A DNA stretch of 64,000 bases from assembly GCF_963169125.1 (NCBI RefSeq), contig NC_084798.1, positions 102,751,970-102,815,969 on the forward strand. The letters are read 5' to 3'. Both the position numbers and the translations under genes were made by a program. Below are positions 31,575 to 41,339 of the stretch, one piece after another (the first letter of the stretch is position 1; the number at the start of each line of letters is the position of its first letter). Source of the DNA: Humulus lupulus (lineage: Eukaryota > Streptophyta > Magnoliopsida > Rosales > Cannabaceae). The notes under the pieces are model-generated. The model worked only from the letters and a program-made list of their open reading frames with translations, did no database searches and was not told where the DNA came from.

Positions 31575-32286
31575 GATGGCCCCGGAAGTGCAGGGGGAGG
31601 TTAGGACCATCTTTTGAGGACCAGGATTCGGAGGCGATTCTAGGAAAGGGCGAGACAGGTATGCCAGGGAGGCCTGGCAAAGTCCACCACATTGCGTTTT
31701 AAGTTTAGAGCAACGCCCCCCGAAGAGCTTCAAGGGCGAGAATGACTCAATAACTTTCACTAAAGAAGATGCGCAGGGGGTGCACTTTCCTCATAACGAC
31801 CCCTTGGTGCTAACCGCGCTAGCAAATATGAGGGTACATCGGGTCATGGTGGATAACGGGAGCTCTGTGGACATCTTGTATCGACAGGCGCTGGAAAGGA
31901 TGGGATTGAGCCTCCGTCACCTAAAGCCTTGCACCACGACTTCGTATGGGTTTACGGGAGATTCGATGCGACCCCTGGGGACGATCGAATTAACCCTCAC
32001 CATGGGGGAGCAACCCAGGCAAGCCACCGTAATGGCCAACTTCGTCGTGGTAGAATGCACCTCAGCCTTCAACGTGGTGTTAGGGAGACCCTCTCTAAGA
32101 GAATTGAAGGCAATAACTTCTGTATATCACCTGGCCATGAAATTCCCCACCCCTGGGGGAGTGGCATGTGTGAGAGGGGAGCAGAAAGAAGCGAGGGAAT
32201 GCTATAACATGTCCCTCCGCGCAGCCACCAAATCGTCCGTGCCAATGGTGATGGTTGTGCATGAAGGAGCGACCTGCACAAGTTAG
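31563..32286 (+). pseudogene. pro: Element E aspartic protease
   Basis: In the frame after the C run a linker with one TGA (31614-31616) leads to ITFTKEDAQGVHFPHNDPLV. The active site VMVDNGSSVDILYR and the block AFNVVLGRPSLREL follow. The frame stops at 32284-32286 without passing into RT. The D-N-G site equals that in A and D. It lies downstream of gag and probably derives from a full element that lost the rest of pol. Confidence 0.82.
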
Positions 32287-32588
32287 ACCCGCACAAGATT
32301 GGACCCGCAGGTTACGGAGCCTCTCGAGAAGTGCAACCAGCAAGAATTCGGCTCTTAGTTCCAAAAGAACCTATGTTTAGCTTGTTCTTCATTATTTTAG
32401 CTTAAGTAAGAATCAAAGAGACTACCCTAGGTAGCCTCCTAGTTATATGTAACCTTTTTCTTTTTTATTTACAAAGTTATATGTAAATCGCGTGCTATAA
32501 ATGAAACTGTTTGCTACTTCCCGTGTTTACTTTCTTCACTGCACAAGCATCAGCCAAAGTGCCTACCGAAATAAATTTCACCAAGCGC

Positions 32589-32597
32589 TTGGGGGGC
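32589..32597 (+). promoter_or_regulatory. Internal polypurine-tract-like motif, element E
   Basis: CGCTTGGGGGGCAGGATAGG lies about 300 bp after the protease stop. It resembles the internal tracts of A, D and F. Confidence 0.45.
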
Positions 32598-32634
32598 AGG
32601 ATAGGAGGCAATAACATGCAGCTAGCAAGGGGAA

Positions 32635-33010
32635 CCTAAAAAGGGCCCTCTAACGGAGGATCTTAGAAAGGACCCCTCGCCCTCCTAAAAAGGAGACTTC
32701 TAAAAAAGAGGCTCCTAAAAAAAGACCCTTTAATAAGGGATCTTAAAAAAGGGCCCTCAATTAGGAGTAACCTAAAAACGACCCCCTATCAGGAGGATCC
32801 TAAAAAGGGCCCTCCATCAAGAGGAAGTGGCCCATGGAGACAAAGCAAGCAACAAGCAGGAGAATCCAAAGAAGGACCCCTTGCACCAGGATCCTAAAAA
32901 GGATCCTATGCACCAGGAGGATCCTAAAAAGGGCCCTCCATTAGGAGGACCCGAGAGGGACCATGGCCCTAAAAAGGACCGTTTAATGGGAGGTCCTAGA
33001 AGGACCCCTT
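32635..33010 (+). repeat. Irregular palindromic repeat, element E 3' region
   Basis: Copies of GAGGATCCTAAAAAGGGCCC and variants recur at uneven 25-35-bp spacing. The recurring cores GGATCC and GGGCCC are each self-complementary. Confidence 0.75.
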
Positions 33011-33695
33011 ATATCGGGGCCCTAGACGAAGTCCCTAAACACAGGAAACAGTAAAAAGACCTTGCAAGGCGTCCCCTGGGTTTACAAGGATTAGCTACCC
33101 TTGCGAACATCAAGGAGGCCAAAAGGCCTTACACAAAAAAAATATATATATATATATATATAGTGACAACACTAATAAGTCTAGAGCGGCCACCAAGCCG
33201 TCTAGCCAAAAAGGGTCCTAAAAGAGTCCCTTGCAGAAATAGTACTATGCATAATGACGAGAGGGACGCTTCTCGCAAAGAAATAATAAGCGCGCGCAAG
33301 AAAAACATAAAAGGATAATTAAGACCCAAGGGGTCAAAATATCCTTATGAAAGCAACCAAGAGGCACCAAAAGAGGTCCCAGTGAACCCTTTCACATGGG
33401 CTCCAAAGGACCTCCAGCCTGATAGATAAAAGAGGGGAACCAACTAAACCCCTTCACACAGGCTTAAAAGGGCCTCAAATGCAATAGAACAAGAAATAAA
33501 CAAGCAACATATGTATTTATACATTTAAAAAAAAAAAAAAAAAAAAGGGAGTTCTTGAGACAATACAAGAGTTACCAAAAGAGAAGTAATACTAATAATG
33601 AAGTAAGGTGCAAATATTAAGCCATGCATGAAGGCCTATGTATAAGAACCAAGATGAATAGTCTACAAGAGCACCTAAAGGTCCTCTCCTAGACT

Positions 33696-33706
33696 AAGGG
33701 GGCAAG
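33696..33706 (+). promoter_or_regulatory. Polypurine tract of element E
   Basis: AAGGGGGCAAG directly precedes the 3' LTR. Confidence 0.8.
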
Positions 33707-35158
33707 TGTTGATGCTCAAAATCTCATCAAGGGAAAACACGCGGTTTACAAGGTGTGGATGCTAAGATGTCATGGCCTCGCACGGCCCCGCTCAGATGCT
33801 TAGGCGCAAGGCGACATGGCCTCGCTTGGCCTCGCCAGCCCCCTCCACCAAAGTGGCCTCGCGAGATGCCTAGGCCACACCTCCCAAGTGGCCTCGCGAG
33901 ATGCCTAGGCCACACCTCCCAAGTGGCCTCGCGAGATGGTCTCGGCCACCCCACCAAAGTGGCCTCGCGAGATTCCTAGGCCACGCCACCCAAAGGGCCT
34001 CACGAGATGCCTAGGCCACACCTCCCAAGTGGCCTCGCGAGAAGGTCTCGGCCACGCCACCAAAGTGGCCTCGCGAGATGCCTAGGCCACGCCACCCAAA
34101 GGGCCTCGCGAGATGCCTAGGTCACACCTCCCAAGTGGTCTCGCGAGATGCCTAGGCCACGCCACCCAAAGGGCCACGCGAGATGCCTAGGCCACGCCAC
34201 CCAAAGGGCCTCGCGAGATGCCTAGGCCACACCTCCCAAGTGGCCTCGCGAGATGCCTAGGCCACGCCACCCAAAGGGCCTCGCGAGATGCCTAGGCCAC
34301 GCCTCCCAAGTGGCCTCGCGAGAAGGTCTCGGCCACGCCACCAAAGTGGCCTCGCGAGATGCCTAGGCCACGCCACCCAAAGGGCCTCGCGAGATGCCTA
34401 GGCCACGCCACCCAAAGGGCCTCGCGAGATGCCTAGGCCACACCTCCCAAGTGGCCTCGCGAGATGCCTAGGCCACGCCACCCAAGTAGCCTCGCGAGAT
34501 GCGTCCATGGTTTCGCCCATGGCCTCGCCCATGGCCTCTCCCATGGCCTCACCCATGGTCCCGTGCCCATGACCTTGGAGGTGAGAATACTCACAAGGGG
34601 CAAGGTACATGCATGAATATGGAATGTGCCTACAAACCTAAAGTGGTCAGAGTACGGATATAGTACCCCTACCAGACAAGTAGAGGGAACGCCAGGAGTG
34701 GGTATGCAAGGATAGGAGTTATGGTCCGTACGTCTACGGCCATAGGTCAGAGCCGACACCACTACCTCCTGCGCCACTACGCCTACCACCACGCATTAGA
34801 CATGGGTACCGACAAGTAGTGGAGACATCCTCCTGACACCTGCTTCTGTACGGGATGTACGACCACAACCTCTGAAGCCACTCCTCTGACACAGTACGTA
34901 TGTACCACTTGGTCCCCTGGACCACTATGTATCTAAGGCCATTAGAGCCTACTATAAAATGAACCCTAAGACCACCTGAAAGGGGGTTGGAAATTTGACT
35001 GTAGCAGAGGCTTAAGTGTGAATGAAAGACTGAAGTCTCAATTATTGTGATATCATTGTTCTTGAGTTATTGTTTAAGTTTTTACAGCTTTCCAATTAGC
35101 GATTTCGATTTGATCATTTTTCCAACTTAACTTCGTTGACGAGTTCTCACCGTCAACA
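33707..35158 (+). mobile_element. 3' LTR of element E (1452 bp)
   Basis: It has the same ends as the 5' LTR and a TATAAAA at 34953-34959. Its array has 19 units (33857 to 34490), one more than the 5' copy. The following CCATGGCCTC(G/T/A)C run has two extra 12-bp units. One 35-bp and two 12-bp units account for exactly the 59-bp length difference. Confidence 0.93.
33857..34560 (+). repeat. 35-bp minisatellite in the 3' LTR of element E (19 units)
   Basis: Same units as in the 5' LTR, with a few private point changes, for example CCACGCGAG at 34174 and TCTCGCGAG at 34139. Confidence 0.95.
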
Positions 35159-35163
35159 GTAAC
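35159..35163. repeat. Target site duplication of element E, right copy (GTAAC)
   Basis: It matches 28276-28280. The host reading frame continues from here. Confidence 0.94.
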
Positions 35164-35584
35164 TCTTACATGTTTAGGAATTTAGATAGGGCCATTGCCG
35201 ACCCCTGGCTAACTAGGTTCAATCCCAGACAGCTCGTCCAATGTCACCGAAGTGATCCGGACCTGGATACAACCCTGCTTCACTGTGTCGACCAGCTCGT
35301 GTTGGATTACCAAGATAGCCGACCTAGGGGTACCGTAGTCGTAGATAACACCCTAACCTTTAGGTCGATCCTATTTGAGGAGTATGGGACCAACCTTCGG
35401 TCATGGCCATCACTCCGGAGAGGTGCCGTAGCTCCAGGACTTAGGCAATATGTAGAAGAATCTAGCCCGGAACCAGAGTCGGATCCAGAACTTGCGCCAG
35501 CTCGGGAAATAATCGACTTAGATTCCCCCGCAAGAGCTCCGGGGCTGATGTTCGTAACCATAGGTTCTTCTTCTAGCTCGGGGG
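35164..35584 (+). CDS. Element D antisense ORF, third exon, right of element E
   Basis: It continues the frame of 27934-28280. It reads MFRNLDRAIADPWLTRFNPR, then VVVDNTLTFRSILFEEYG and an acidic E/P/D-rich stretch. It ends at a donor G|GTAGGA (35585), phase 1. The VVVDNTLTF block aligns with VIMVDPSSLS of A. No stop is seen. The function is unknown. Confidence 0.68.
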
Positions 35585-35699
35585 GTAGGATCCCTTTTAG
35601 TATATATATATATATATACTTGAATTTCTCTTTTTCCCCTTTGTTTTTGTTTTTGAATGCCTGCTAACTTGTGTACTAACCATATCTTTGTTTTGACAG

Positions 35700-36172
35700 A
35701 AGAGATGTCTCAGCCCGGAGGGAGTCTTCGAGCTGCGTTCGCCGGGGGGAATCCCTTAGTTGGGGCCTCTGGGCCCAAAATGAAGAAGCCCCGGACTTTA
35801 AAGAAAACCGTCGAGACCCCGACCAAGTCTCCAGCAAAGGAGAAAGAGCAGCCCCCCGCCACTCAGGTCGTGGGAACTGTTCCTTCTGCCGCAGGGGGGA
35901 GCAGCATGCCCCCACCCCCTCCGCGAGCTCCGGCCCTCGTCCGGGACACAGGGGCGGAGCCCGGGACTTCGGAAATTTCAACCTCCGAGGTGCGCATCCC
36001 GGTTGAGCCCCAGGACCTAGAGAAGATTCCAGAGGCCTTCCGGGGGACGGTGTATGAGTCGGTGAACTACGCCGTCAGCCACATATACAAGTTCAACGAG
36101 AAGGAGCTCAAGGCCATCGAAACTAGGAGCCCGATGGGCGTGCTGGAGTCTTCACTGGGCATGGCCCTAATG
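35700..36172 (+). CDS. Element D antisense ORF, penultimate exon
   Basis: It begins after acceptor TTTTGACAG (35699) with the split codon that A also shows. A basic/proline-rich stretch (KKPRTLKKTVETPTKSPAK, then PPPPPRAPA) and a helical part ending SSLGMALM follow. The donor ATG|GTAAGC at 36173 is phase 0. Intron 36173-36281 is 109 bp and ends TTTTCGCAG. The frame is open. It corresponds to A 8117-9141 and C 22192-22745. Confidence 0.7.
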
Positions 36173-36281
36173 GTAAGCTAACCTCAACCTTTTATGGTTT
36201 TTGACTATCATGCCTTGCCCTATTTTTTCCTTCTCCCTTCTCTTTTTTTGTTCTAAGGCATGTGTCTCTCCATTTTCGCAG

Positions 36282-36791
36282 AGCGTCGTTGCCCTTCATC
36301 GGAGCATAACCAGGACCAAGGCCCAGTTCGAGGAGATGAGGAGCGAGCACCAGGCGGTTGTGGCCAACCACCAGACCTCCTTGTAGGCGGCTAAGGATGC
36401 CCTGGCGGCCGCGCAGGCCGAGCTGAAAGAGGCCTGTCCTAAGCTACAAGAGCTCAAGACCACCAAAGCCGCCCTCGCCGCTTCGCGGGTAGACCTGGAC
36501 ACTGTGAAGGCCGAGGCCGAGGCTGCCCTGGAGGCTGAGGCCGAGGCCGAGGCCGCCCTGGAGGCCGAGCAGGCAACTTCAGGCACCGCCATGGAGGACA
36601 TGTTCTACCATTGCTGGGCCTATAATCAGGACGCTAACTTCTCCTTCCTGGCAGCGGACGTCTGGGAGCCCTTGCTGGAGAAGTTCAAAGCTTGCCTCGA
36701 GAAAGAAGCACCTTCCGAGGCCGGGGAAGTCTCTGGCGCAGCTGAGCAGGGCGAGACGGCGACCTCCAAGGGGCCAACCGGTGGAACCTAG
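36282..36791 (+). pseudogene. Element D antisense ORF, last exon (coiled coil), one stop
   Basis: The exon reads SVVALHRSITRTKAQFEEMR into an alanine/glutamate-rich coiled coil. It then reads MEDMFYHCWAYNQDANFSFL and an acidic tail ending PTGGT at the stop. A TAG at 36385 interrupts the coiled coil. The CWAYNQD block matches WSLNPD (C) and LWKMNPE (A). The gene ends about 650 bp from the convergent integrase end. Confidence 0.7.
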
Positions 36792-36956
36792 GGCCTTTCC
36801 ATTCTGCCCCCACTCTTTCATTCTTATTATTATATTTTTTTTTTGTAACCTTAGCATGAGGTGTTCCCACCTCGAGACAATTAATTTTTATCTTTGAATT
36901 GACTAACTCCCTTTTGCCTCTACGCACTTCAGTTACAATTTTTTTTTCAATAATTT

Positions 36957-37300
36957 AGTTCGCGTTAACTTTTATCAATATCCCGTGCTCTTTAGGAAGA
37001 ACAACGATCAATAGATTTAAATCAACTTCTAAGTTTTTTGACCTGGTCATATCCAGGAACTTAATTTGAAAACTTAGTTCGTGTTAACTTTTATCAATAT
37101 CTCGTGCTTTTTAAGAAAAGCAACAATCAATCGATTTAAGTCAACTTCTAAGTTTTATGAGGCGACCTGGTTAAATCCAGGATAGGACTTAGTTCGCGTT
37201 GATCCTTATCAATATCTCGCGTTTTTTAACAAAAACAGCGATCAATCGATATGAATCAACTTCTAAGTCATTAAGGCGACCTGGTTATATCCGAGTACCA
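36957..37300 (-). repeat. About 118-bp tandem repeat, three copies, element D
   Basis: Copies start at 36957, 37075 and 37191 with TAGTTCG(C/T)GTT on the + strand. Each contains TTATCAATATC(C/T)CG and a TCAACTTCTAAGT core. Confidence 0.85.
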
Positions 37301-37315
37301 TATGCCCCCCAAGTA
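37301..37315 (-). promoter_or_regulatory. Internal polypurine-tract-like motif, element D
   Basis: On the - strand TTACTTGGGGGGCATATGGT lies about 125 bp after the integrase stop. It closely resembles the tract at the LTR (GCTTGGGGGGCAGA). Confidence 0.55.
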
Positions 37316-37437
37316 ACTGGGAAAGGGTCTTTCGTGGTTACTTTAGATTACACTTGAAAACATGTACAAATATAAACAAAAAGTTAATTCTCATTGCTTA
37401 ATACATAAAAAATGGCCTTTTAGGCCTTACAAGTGAA

Positions 37438-38545
37438 TCATTGATAATATCTCTTCAAATGGATGGCGTTCCAGGTCCGTGGGACTGACCCTCCATCAAG
37501 GCGAGCTAACTTATAAGTTCCTTCTTTATTGACCTCGATGACTTGATATGGCCCTTCCCAGTTCGGTCCCAAGACTCCATCTTTGGGATCCTTACTGGCC
37601 AGGAAAACTCTCCTGAGGACCAGGTCGCCAACGTTAAAGGCGTGATTTTTTACTTTTGAGTTGAAATAGCGAGTGATCTTCTGCTGATAATGGGCGAGCT
37701 GGAGTTGCGAATCCTCTCGCCTTTCATCAACCAAGTCAAGGGAAGCGCAAAGTAGCCCGTGGTTGCGGTCCTGGTCATATGACTGGACCCTATGTGAAAG
37801 CACCTTAATCTCCACAGGGAGGACTGCCTCACTCCCAAAGGTCAAGGAAAAAGGAGTATGACCCGTAGGAGTCTGATGCGAGGTCCAGTATGCCCAGAGA
37901 ACCTGGGGGAGCTGTTCTGGCCAGACCCCCTTCGCTTCGTCTAGTCTCTTCTTGAGGCTCGCCTTTAACGTCTTGTTGACAGCCTCGACCTGGCCGTTCG
38001 CCTGAGGATAGGCCACGAAGGAGAAACTTTTCACAATTCCATACCTCTCACAAAACTCGGTGAACAGGTCACTGTCGAACTGAGTCCCATTGTCGGAAAC
38101 AATCTTCTTGGGCAGCCCGAATCGGCAGACAATGTTCTTAACCACGAAGTCCAGGACTTTTTTGGAAGTTATCGTTGCCAAAGGTTCTGCCTCAGCCCAC
38201 TTTGTAAAGTAGTCGATGGCCACCACGGCGTAACGGACCCCGCCTTTTCCAGTAAGGAGGGTGCCAACCAAGTCGATCCCCCAAACTGCAAACGGCCATG
38301 GGGAAGAGATCATCTTCAGCTCGACTGGGGGAGCTCGGGCAACTGTGGCAAATCGCTGGCACTTGTCACACTTCTTCACGTATGAGATCGAGTCTTTGGA
38401 TAGAGTTGGCCAGTAATAACCTTGCCTCAGGACCTTTAAGGCCAAGCTTTGCCCCCCAGTGTGATCTCCGCAAAAACCCTCTTGCACCTCCTGCAGGATG
38501 GCCTGTGCTTCGCCTGGAAGAACACATCGTAGGAGAGGTAGGGAG
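37438..38545 (-). CDS. pol: Element D integrase
   Basis: Integrase has the HHCC domain (VQEGFCGDHTGGQS, CDKCQRF) and the triad residues in WGIDLVGTL, IVSDNGTQFD and ANGQVEAVNK. The GPY-like end is LGPNWEGPYQVIE, and it closes PRTWNAIHLKRYYQ. From 38487 to the stop at 37438 it is open. A frameshift near 38555 separates it from the RNase H part. It would insert cDNA into chromosomal DNA. Confidence 0.88.
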
Positions 38546-38556
38546 TGTCCATGTCG

Positions 38557-40850
38557 TTATAACACCCAGTCTATTACCGTATACCTGGGAGCTTGATACA
38601 GCACCCGCCGTGCATCATTACGTCCTTCAGGTAGCTTTCCCTTGGTGAGATACTCAAGGATGGGGGTCATCCAGATCGGCCTGGCATCGATCATCTCGAC
38701 CTCCGTCCTGACTTCTTCTATACTTGGTTTCTCCAAGAATTCTACTGGCACTAACCCCAAGGTCTCCGTCTCCCTGGAGGTGGCGAGCTTGGCAAGAGCG
38801 TCCGCGTTGGCGTTCTGCTCCCGAGGTATCTGCTCGATCGAGCCTCGCCCAAACGCGGACAGCTCAACTTTTACCTTTGCTAGGTAGGCAGCCATCTTGG
38901 GTCCTCGTGCTTGATACTCGCCCAGAACTTGGTTTACCACGAGCTAGGAGTCACTGAAGCACTGGACGGAGCTCACCCTCAGCTCCTGGGCTATCCTTAG
39001 CCCTGCCAGCAAAGCTTCGTACTTGGCCTCGTTGTTGGAGGCCTTGAATCTGAACCTCAGCGCCGAGTGGAATCTATGTCCTTCAGGGGATATCAAAATG
39101 ATTCCAGCTCTGGAGCCGTTCTCATTGGATGAACCATCCACGAATATCTTCCACGATGCCTGGGCCGAGGTGACCTGGGGTGAGTCTTCTGCAGGATCCT
39201 CCCAGAATCCTGTGCACTCGGCTACAAAATCGGCCAGGGCCTGACTCTTTATAGTAGTTCGCGGAGCGTACAGAATCTCGAACTGGCTGAGTTCGATTGC
39301 CCACTTTAACAAGCATCTCGATGCTTCAGGTTTTTGCAAAACCTGCCTTAAAGGCTGATCGGTCATGACGTGTACTGAGTGGGACTGAAAGTACGGCCTG
39401 AGCTTTCGTGAGGCCGTGATAAGGAAGAACGCCAATTTCTCCATCAACGGGTACCGGGATTCAGCTTCGAGAAGTCTCTTGCTGATGTAGTAGACTAGCT
39501 TCTGAATCTGGTTTTCTTCCCGGACTAATACGGCACTGGCTGCATCCTCCGTGACAGCCAGGTAGAGAAAAAGAGGCTCTCCTGCTTTTGGTTTGGATAG
39601 TACGGGTGGCTCGGCCAGATGTGCCTTCAGGACGAGGAAAGCGCTTTCGCATTCTTCTGTCCACTCGAACTTCTTATTTCCTCGGAGCAGGTTGTAGAAT
39701 GGCAAACACTTATCGGTGGACTTGGAAATAAATCGATTGAGGGCTGCCACCCTTCCTGTCAGGCCTTGGACATCTTTGCGCGACCTGGGTGAGGGAAGTT
39801 CGAGCAATGATCTAATCTTGTCGGGGTTCGCCTCGATCCCCCGGGTATTGACGATGAAACCCAGGAATTTTCCCGATGCGACTCCAAAAGTGCACTTCTG
39901 TGGATTTAGCCTCATGCCATACTCCCGTAGTATCTTGAAGCATTCCCCCAGGTCAGAAACATGGTTATCGGCAGTCTTTGACTTGACTAGCATGTCATCA
40001 ACGTACACTTCCATGTTTTTTCCGATCTGGTCTGCGAACATTCTATTCACTAACCTTTGATACGTAGCTCCGGCGTTCTTCAGACCGAAGGGCATGACCT
40101 TGTAACAATAAACGTTAGTCGGGGTCATAAAACTGGTGTGCTCCTGGTCCGTCGAATTCATGGCGATCTGATTGTAGCCTGAGTACGCATCCATAAAGGA
40201 CATGAGCTCGTGCCCCGCCATGGCATCCACCAACTGGTCGATCCTTGGCAATGGAAAACAATCCTTGGGGCAAGCTTTATTCAGGTCAGAGAAGTCGATG
40301 CAGATCCGCCATTTCCCGTTGGGCTTTGGCACCAGGACGGGATTGGCGACCCAAATCGGAAACTTGGCTTCACGGATAAAGCCGTATTTTTTGAGCCGAG
40401 CTACTTCTTCCTCTAAGGCTTCAGCCCGGGTTGTTCTTAGGCGTCTCTGCTTCTGGGACTTTGCAGGAACGCTTTTATCCAGATGAAGTGTGTGCATGAT
40501 GACACTCGGGCTGATTCCCACCATGTCCTCATGTGACCACGCAAACACATCCAGGTTATCCCGTAGAAATCTGATCAGCTCCGCCTTCATCTTGCTGCAG
40601 AGGTTTTTCTGAGCTTGACCATCCGTGATGGGTTCTGCGGATCAATGTTTACTTCCTCGAGCTCCTCAATAGCTTGGAGCTCGGATCTGTCCTCGCCTAT
40701 TCGGGGGTCAATATCCTCACTTAAGACGATATTTTCCCCCTCGGCGCTTTGAGGTTTTTCAATCTCAGGACCAGCCGAGGGGTCCCGAGATTCCTCTTCA
40801 CTACTTTGGATGACCATTGCCAGCTGCCCGGGTTTCGATTTTCCCTTCAT
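38557..40850 (-). pseudogene. pol: Element D RT, native RNase H and additional RNase H
   Basis: Frames 40850-40587, 40590-38944 and 38940-38557 form a nearly complete RT/RNase H. Motifs are VLVPKPNGKWRICIDFSDLN, FPLPRIDQLVDAMAG and Y-V-D-D at 40005-39994. The thumb region and native RNase H follow (LYLAVTEDAASAVLVREEN, MTDQPLRQVL). The second RNase H is FVDGSSNENGSRAGIILI, NNEAKYEALLAGL. A TAG at about 38946, where relatives have Gln (SDSQLVV), is one transition away. There are frame breaks near 40590 and 38555. It is the best reference in the window for what element A lost. Confidence 0.9.
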
Positions 40851-40880
40851 GGAAATGCTGTAGCATTCCCTGGCAGCGAG

Positions 40881-41297
40881 CTAATTTCCACGAACAGTGC
40901 ATATTCCCGTGGAGGTAGGAAATTTCATCGCGAGGTGGCGAATGGACGTGGCGGCCTCAAAGTCTATGAGCGTGGGTCGTCCCAAAATTGCATTGTACGC
41001 AGCGGAGCAGTCGATGACCACGAACTCGAGGAGTTTGGAGATAGTCCGAGGTCCTTCTCCCAGGGTGATCACCAGCTCGATAGTCCCTATAGCCGATGAT
41101 CCTTCTCCCGAAAAACCATACAGCATCATGGAGGTCGCCTTCAGCTCGGCGACAGTCAAACCCATCTTCTCTAACGTGGACCGGAATAGGAGGTTCACCG
41201 AGCTCCCATTGTCGACCAGCACCCTCCTAACCCTCCGATTAACGAGCTGAACTGCTACGACTAGAGGGTCATTGTGCAGGAACTGGACACGGACCAC
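40881..41297 (-). CDS. pro: Element D aspartic protease
   Basis: The frame starts VQFLHNDPLVVAV and contains VLVDNGSSVNLLFR and AAYNAILGRPTLID, the two hallmark blocks of Tat proteases. It ends at a stop just before the acidic linker to RT, so a frame change is needed to continue. It acts in Gag-Pol processing. Confidence 0.85.
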   Translation of the reverse strand: MVRVQFLHNDPLVVAVQLVNRRVRRVLVDNGSSVNLLFRSTLEKMGLTVAELKATSMMLYGFSGEGSSAIGTIELVITLGEGPRTISKLLEFVVIDCSAAYNAILGRPTLIDFEAATSIRHLAMKFPTSTGICTVRGN

Positions 41298-41339
41298 ATC
41301 TTCTTATGTAAAAATGATCGGTTGCTTCTCCAATCGCTG

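Larger units (their letters stand above)
32287..33695 (+). other. Element E 3' untranslated region
   Basis: Non-coding. It holds an internal polypurine-like tract (32589-32596), an irregular repeat of palindromic GGATCCTAAAAAGGGCCCTC-like units (about 32640-33010), an AT dinucleotide run near 33142-33162 and a 22-base A run (33525-33546). No RT or integrase motif is present. Confidence 0.75.
28281..35158 (+). mobile_element. Element E: non-autonomous gag/protease-only gypsy-type retrotransposon
   Basis: Two LTRs (28281-29673 and 33707-35158), perfect GTAAC duplications, a primer-site region, an intact gag, a protease and a polypurine tract are present. There is no RT, RNase H or integrase anywhere inside the 4.0-kb interior, so it must rely on enzymes from another element. 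LTR flanks outside the minisatellite differ at only about seven positions by eye, fewer than in the host element D. It is the youngest complete insertion in the window. Confidence 0.93.
36792..37437 (-). other. Element D region between pol and antisense gene
   Basis: Non-coding and AT-rich. It contains three copies of a tandem repeat of about 118 bp and the internal polypurine-like tract. It separates the two convergent genes. Confidence 0.7.

Noticed and set aside
33525..33546. 22-base A run as the tail of a retroposon or processed pseudogene
   Set aside because: It sits inside the E 3' region with no coding similarity upstream and no flanking duplication.
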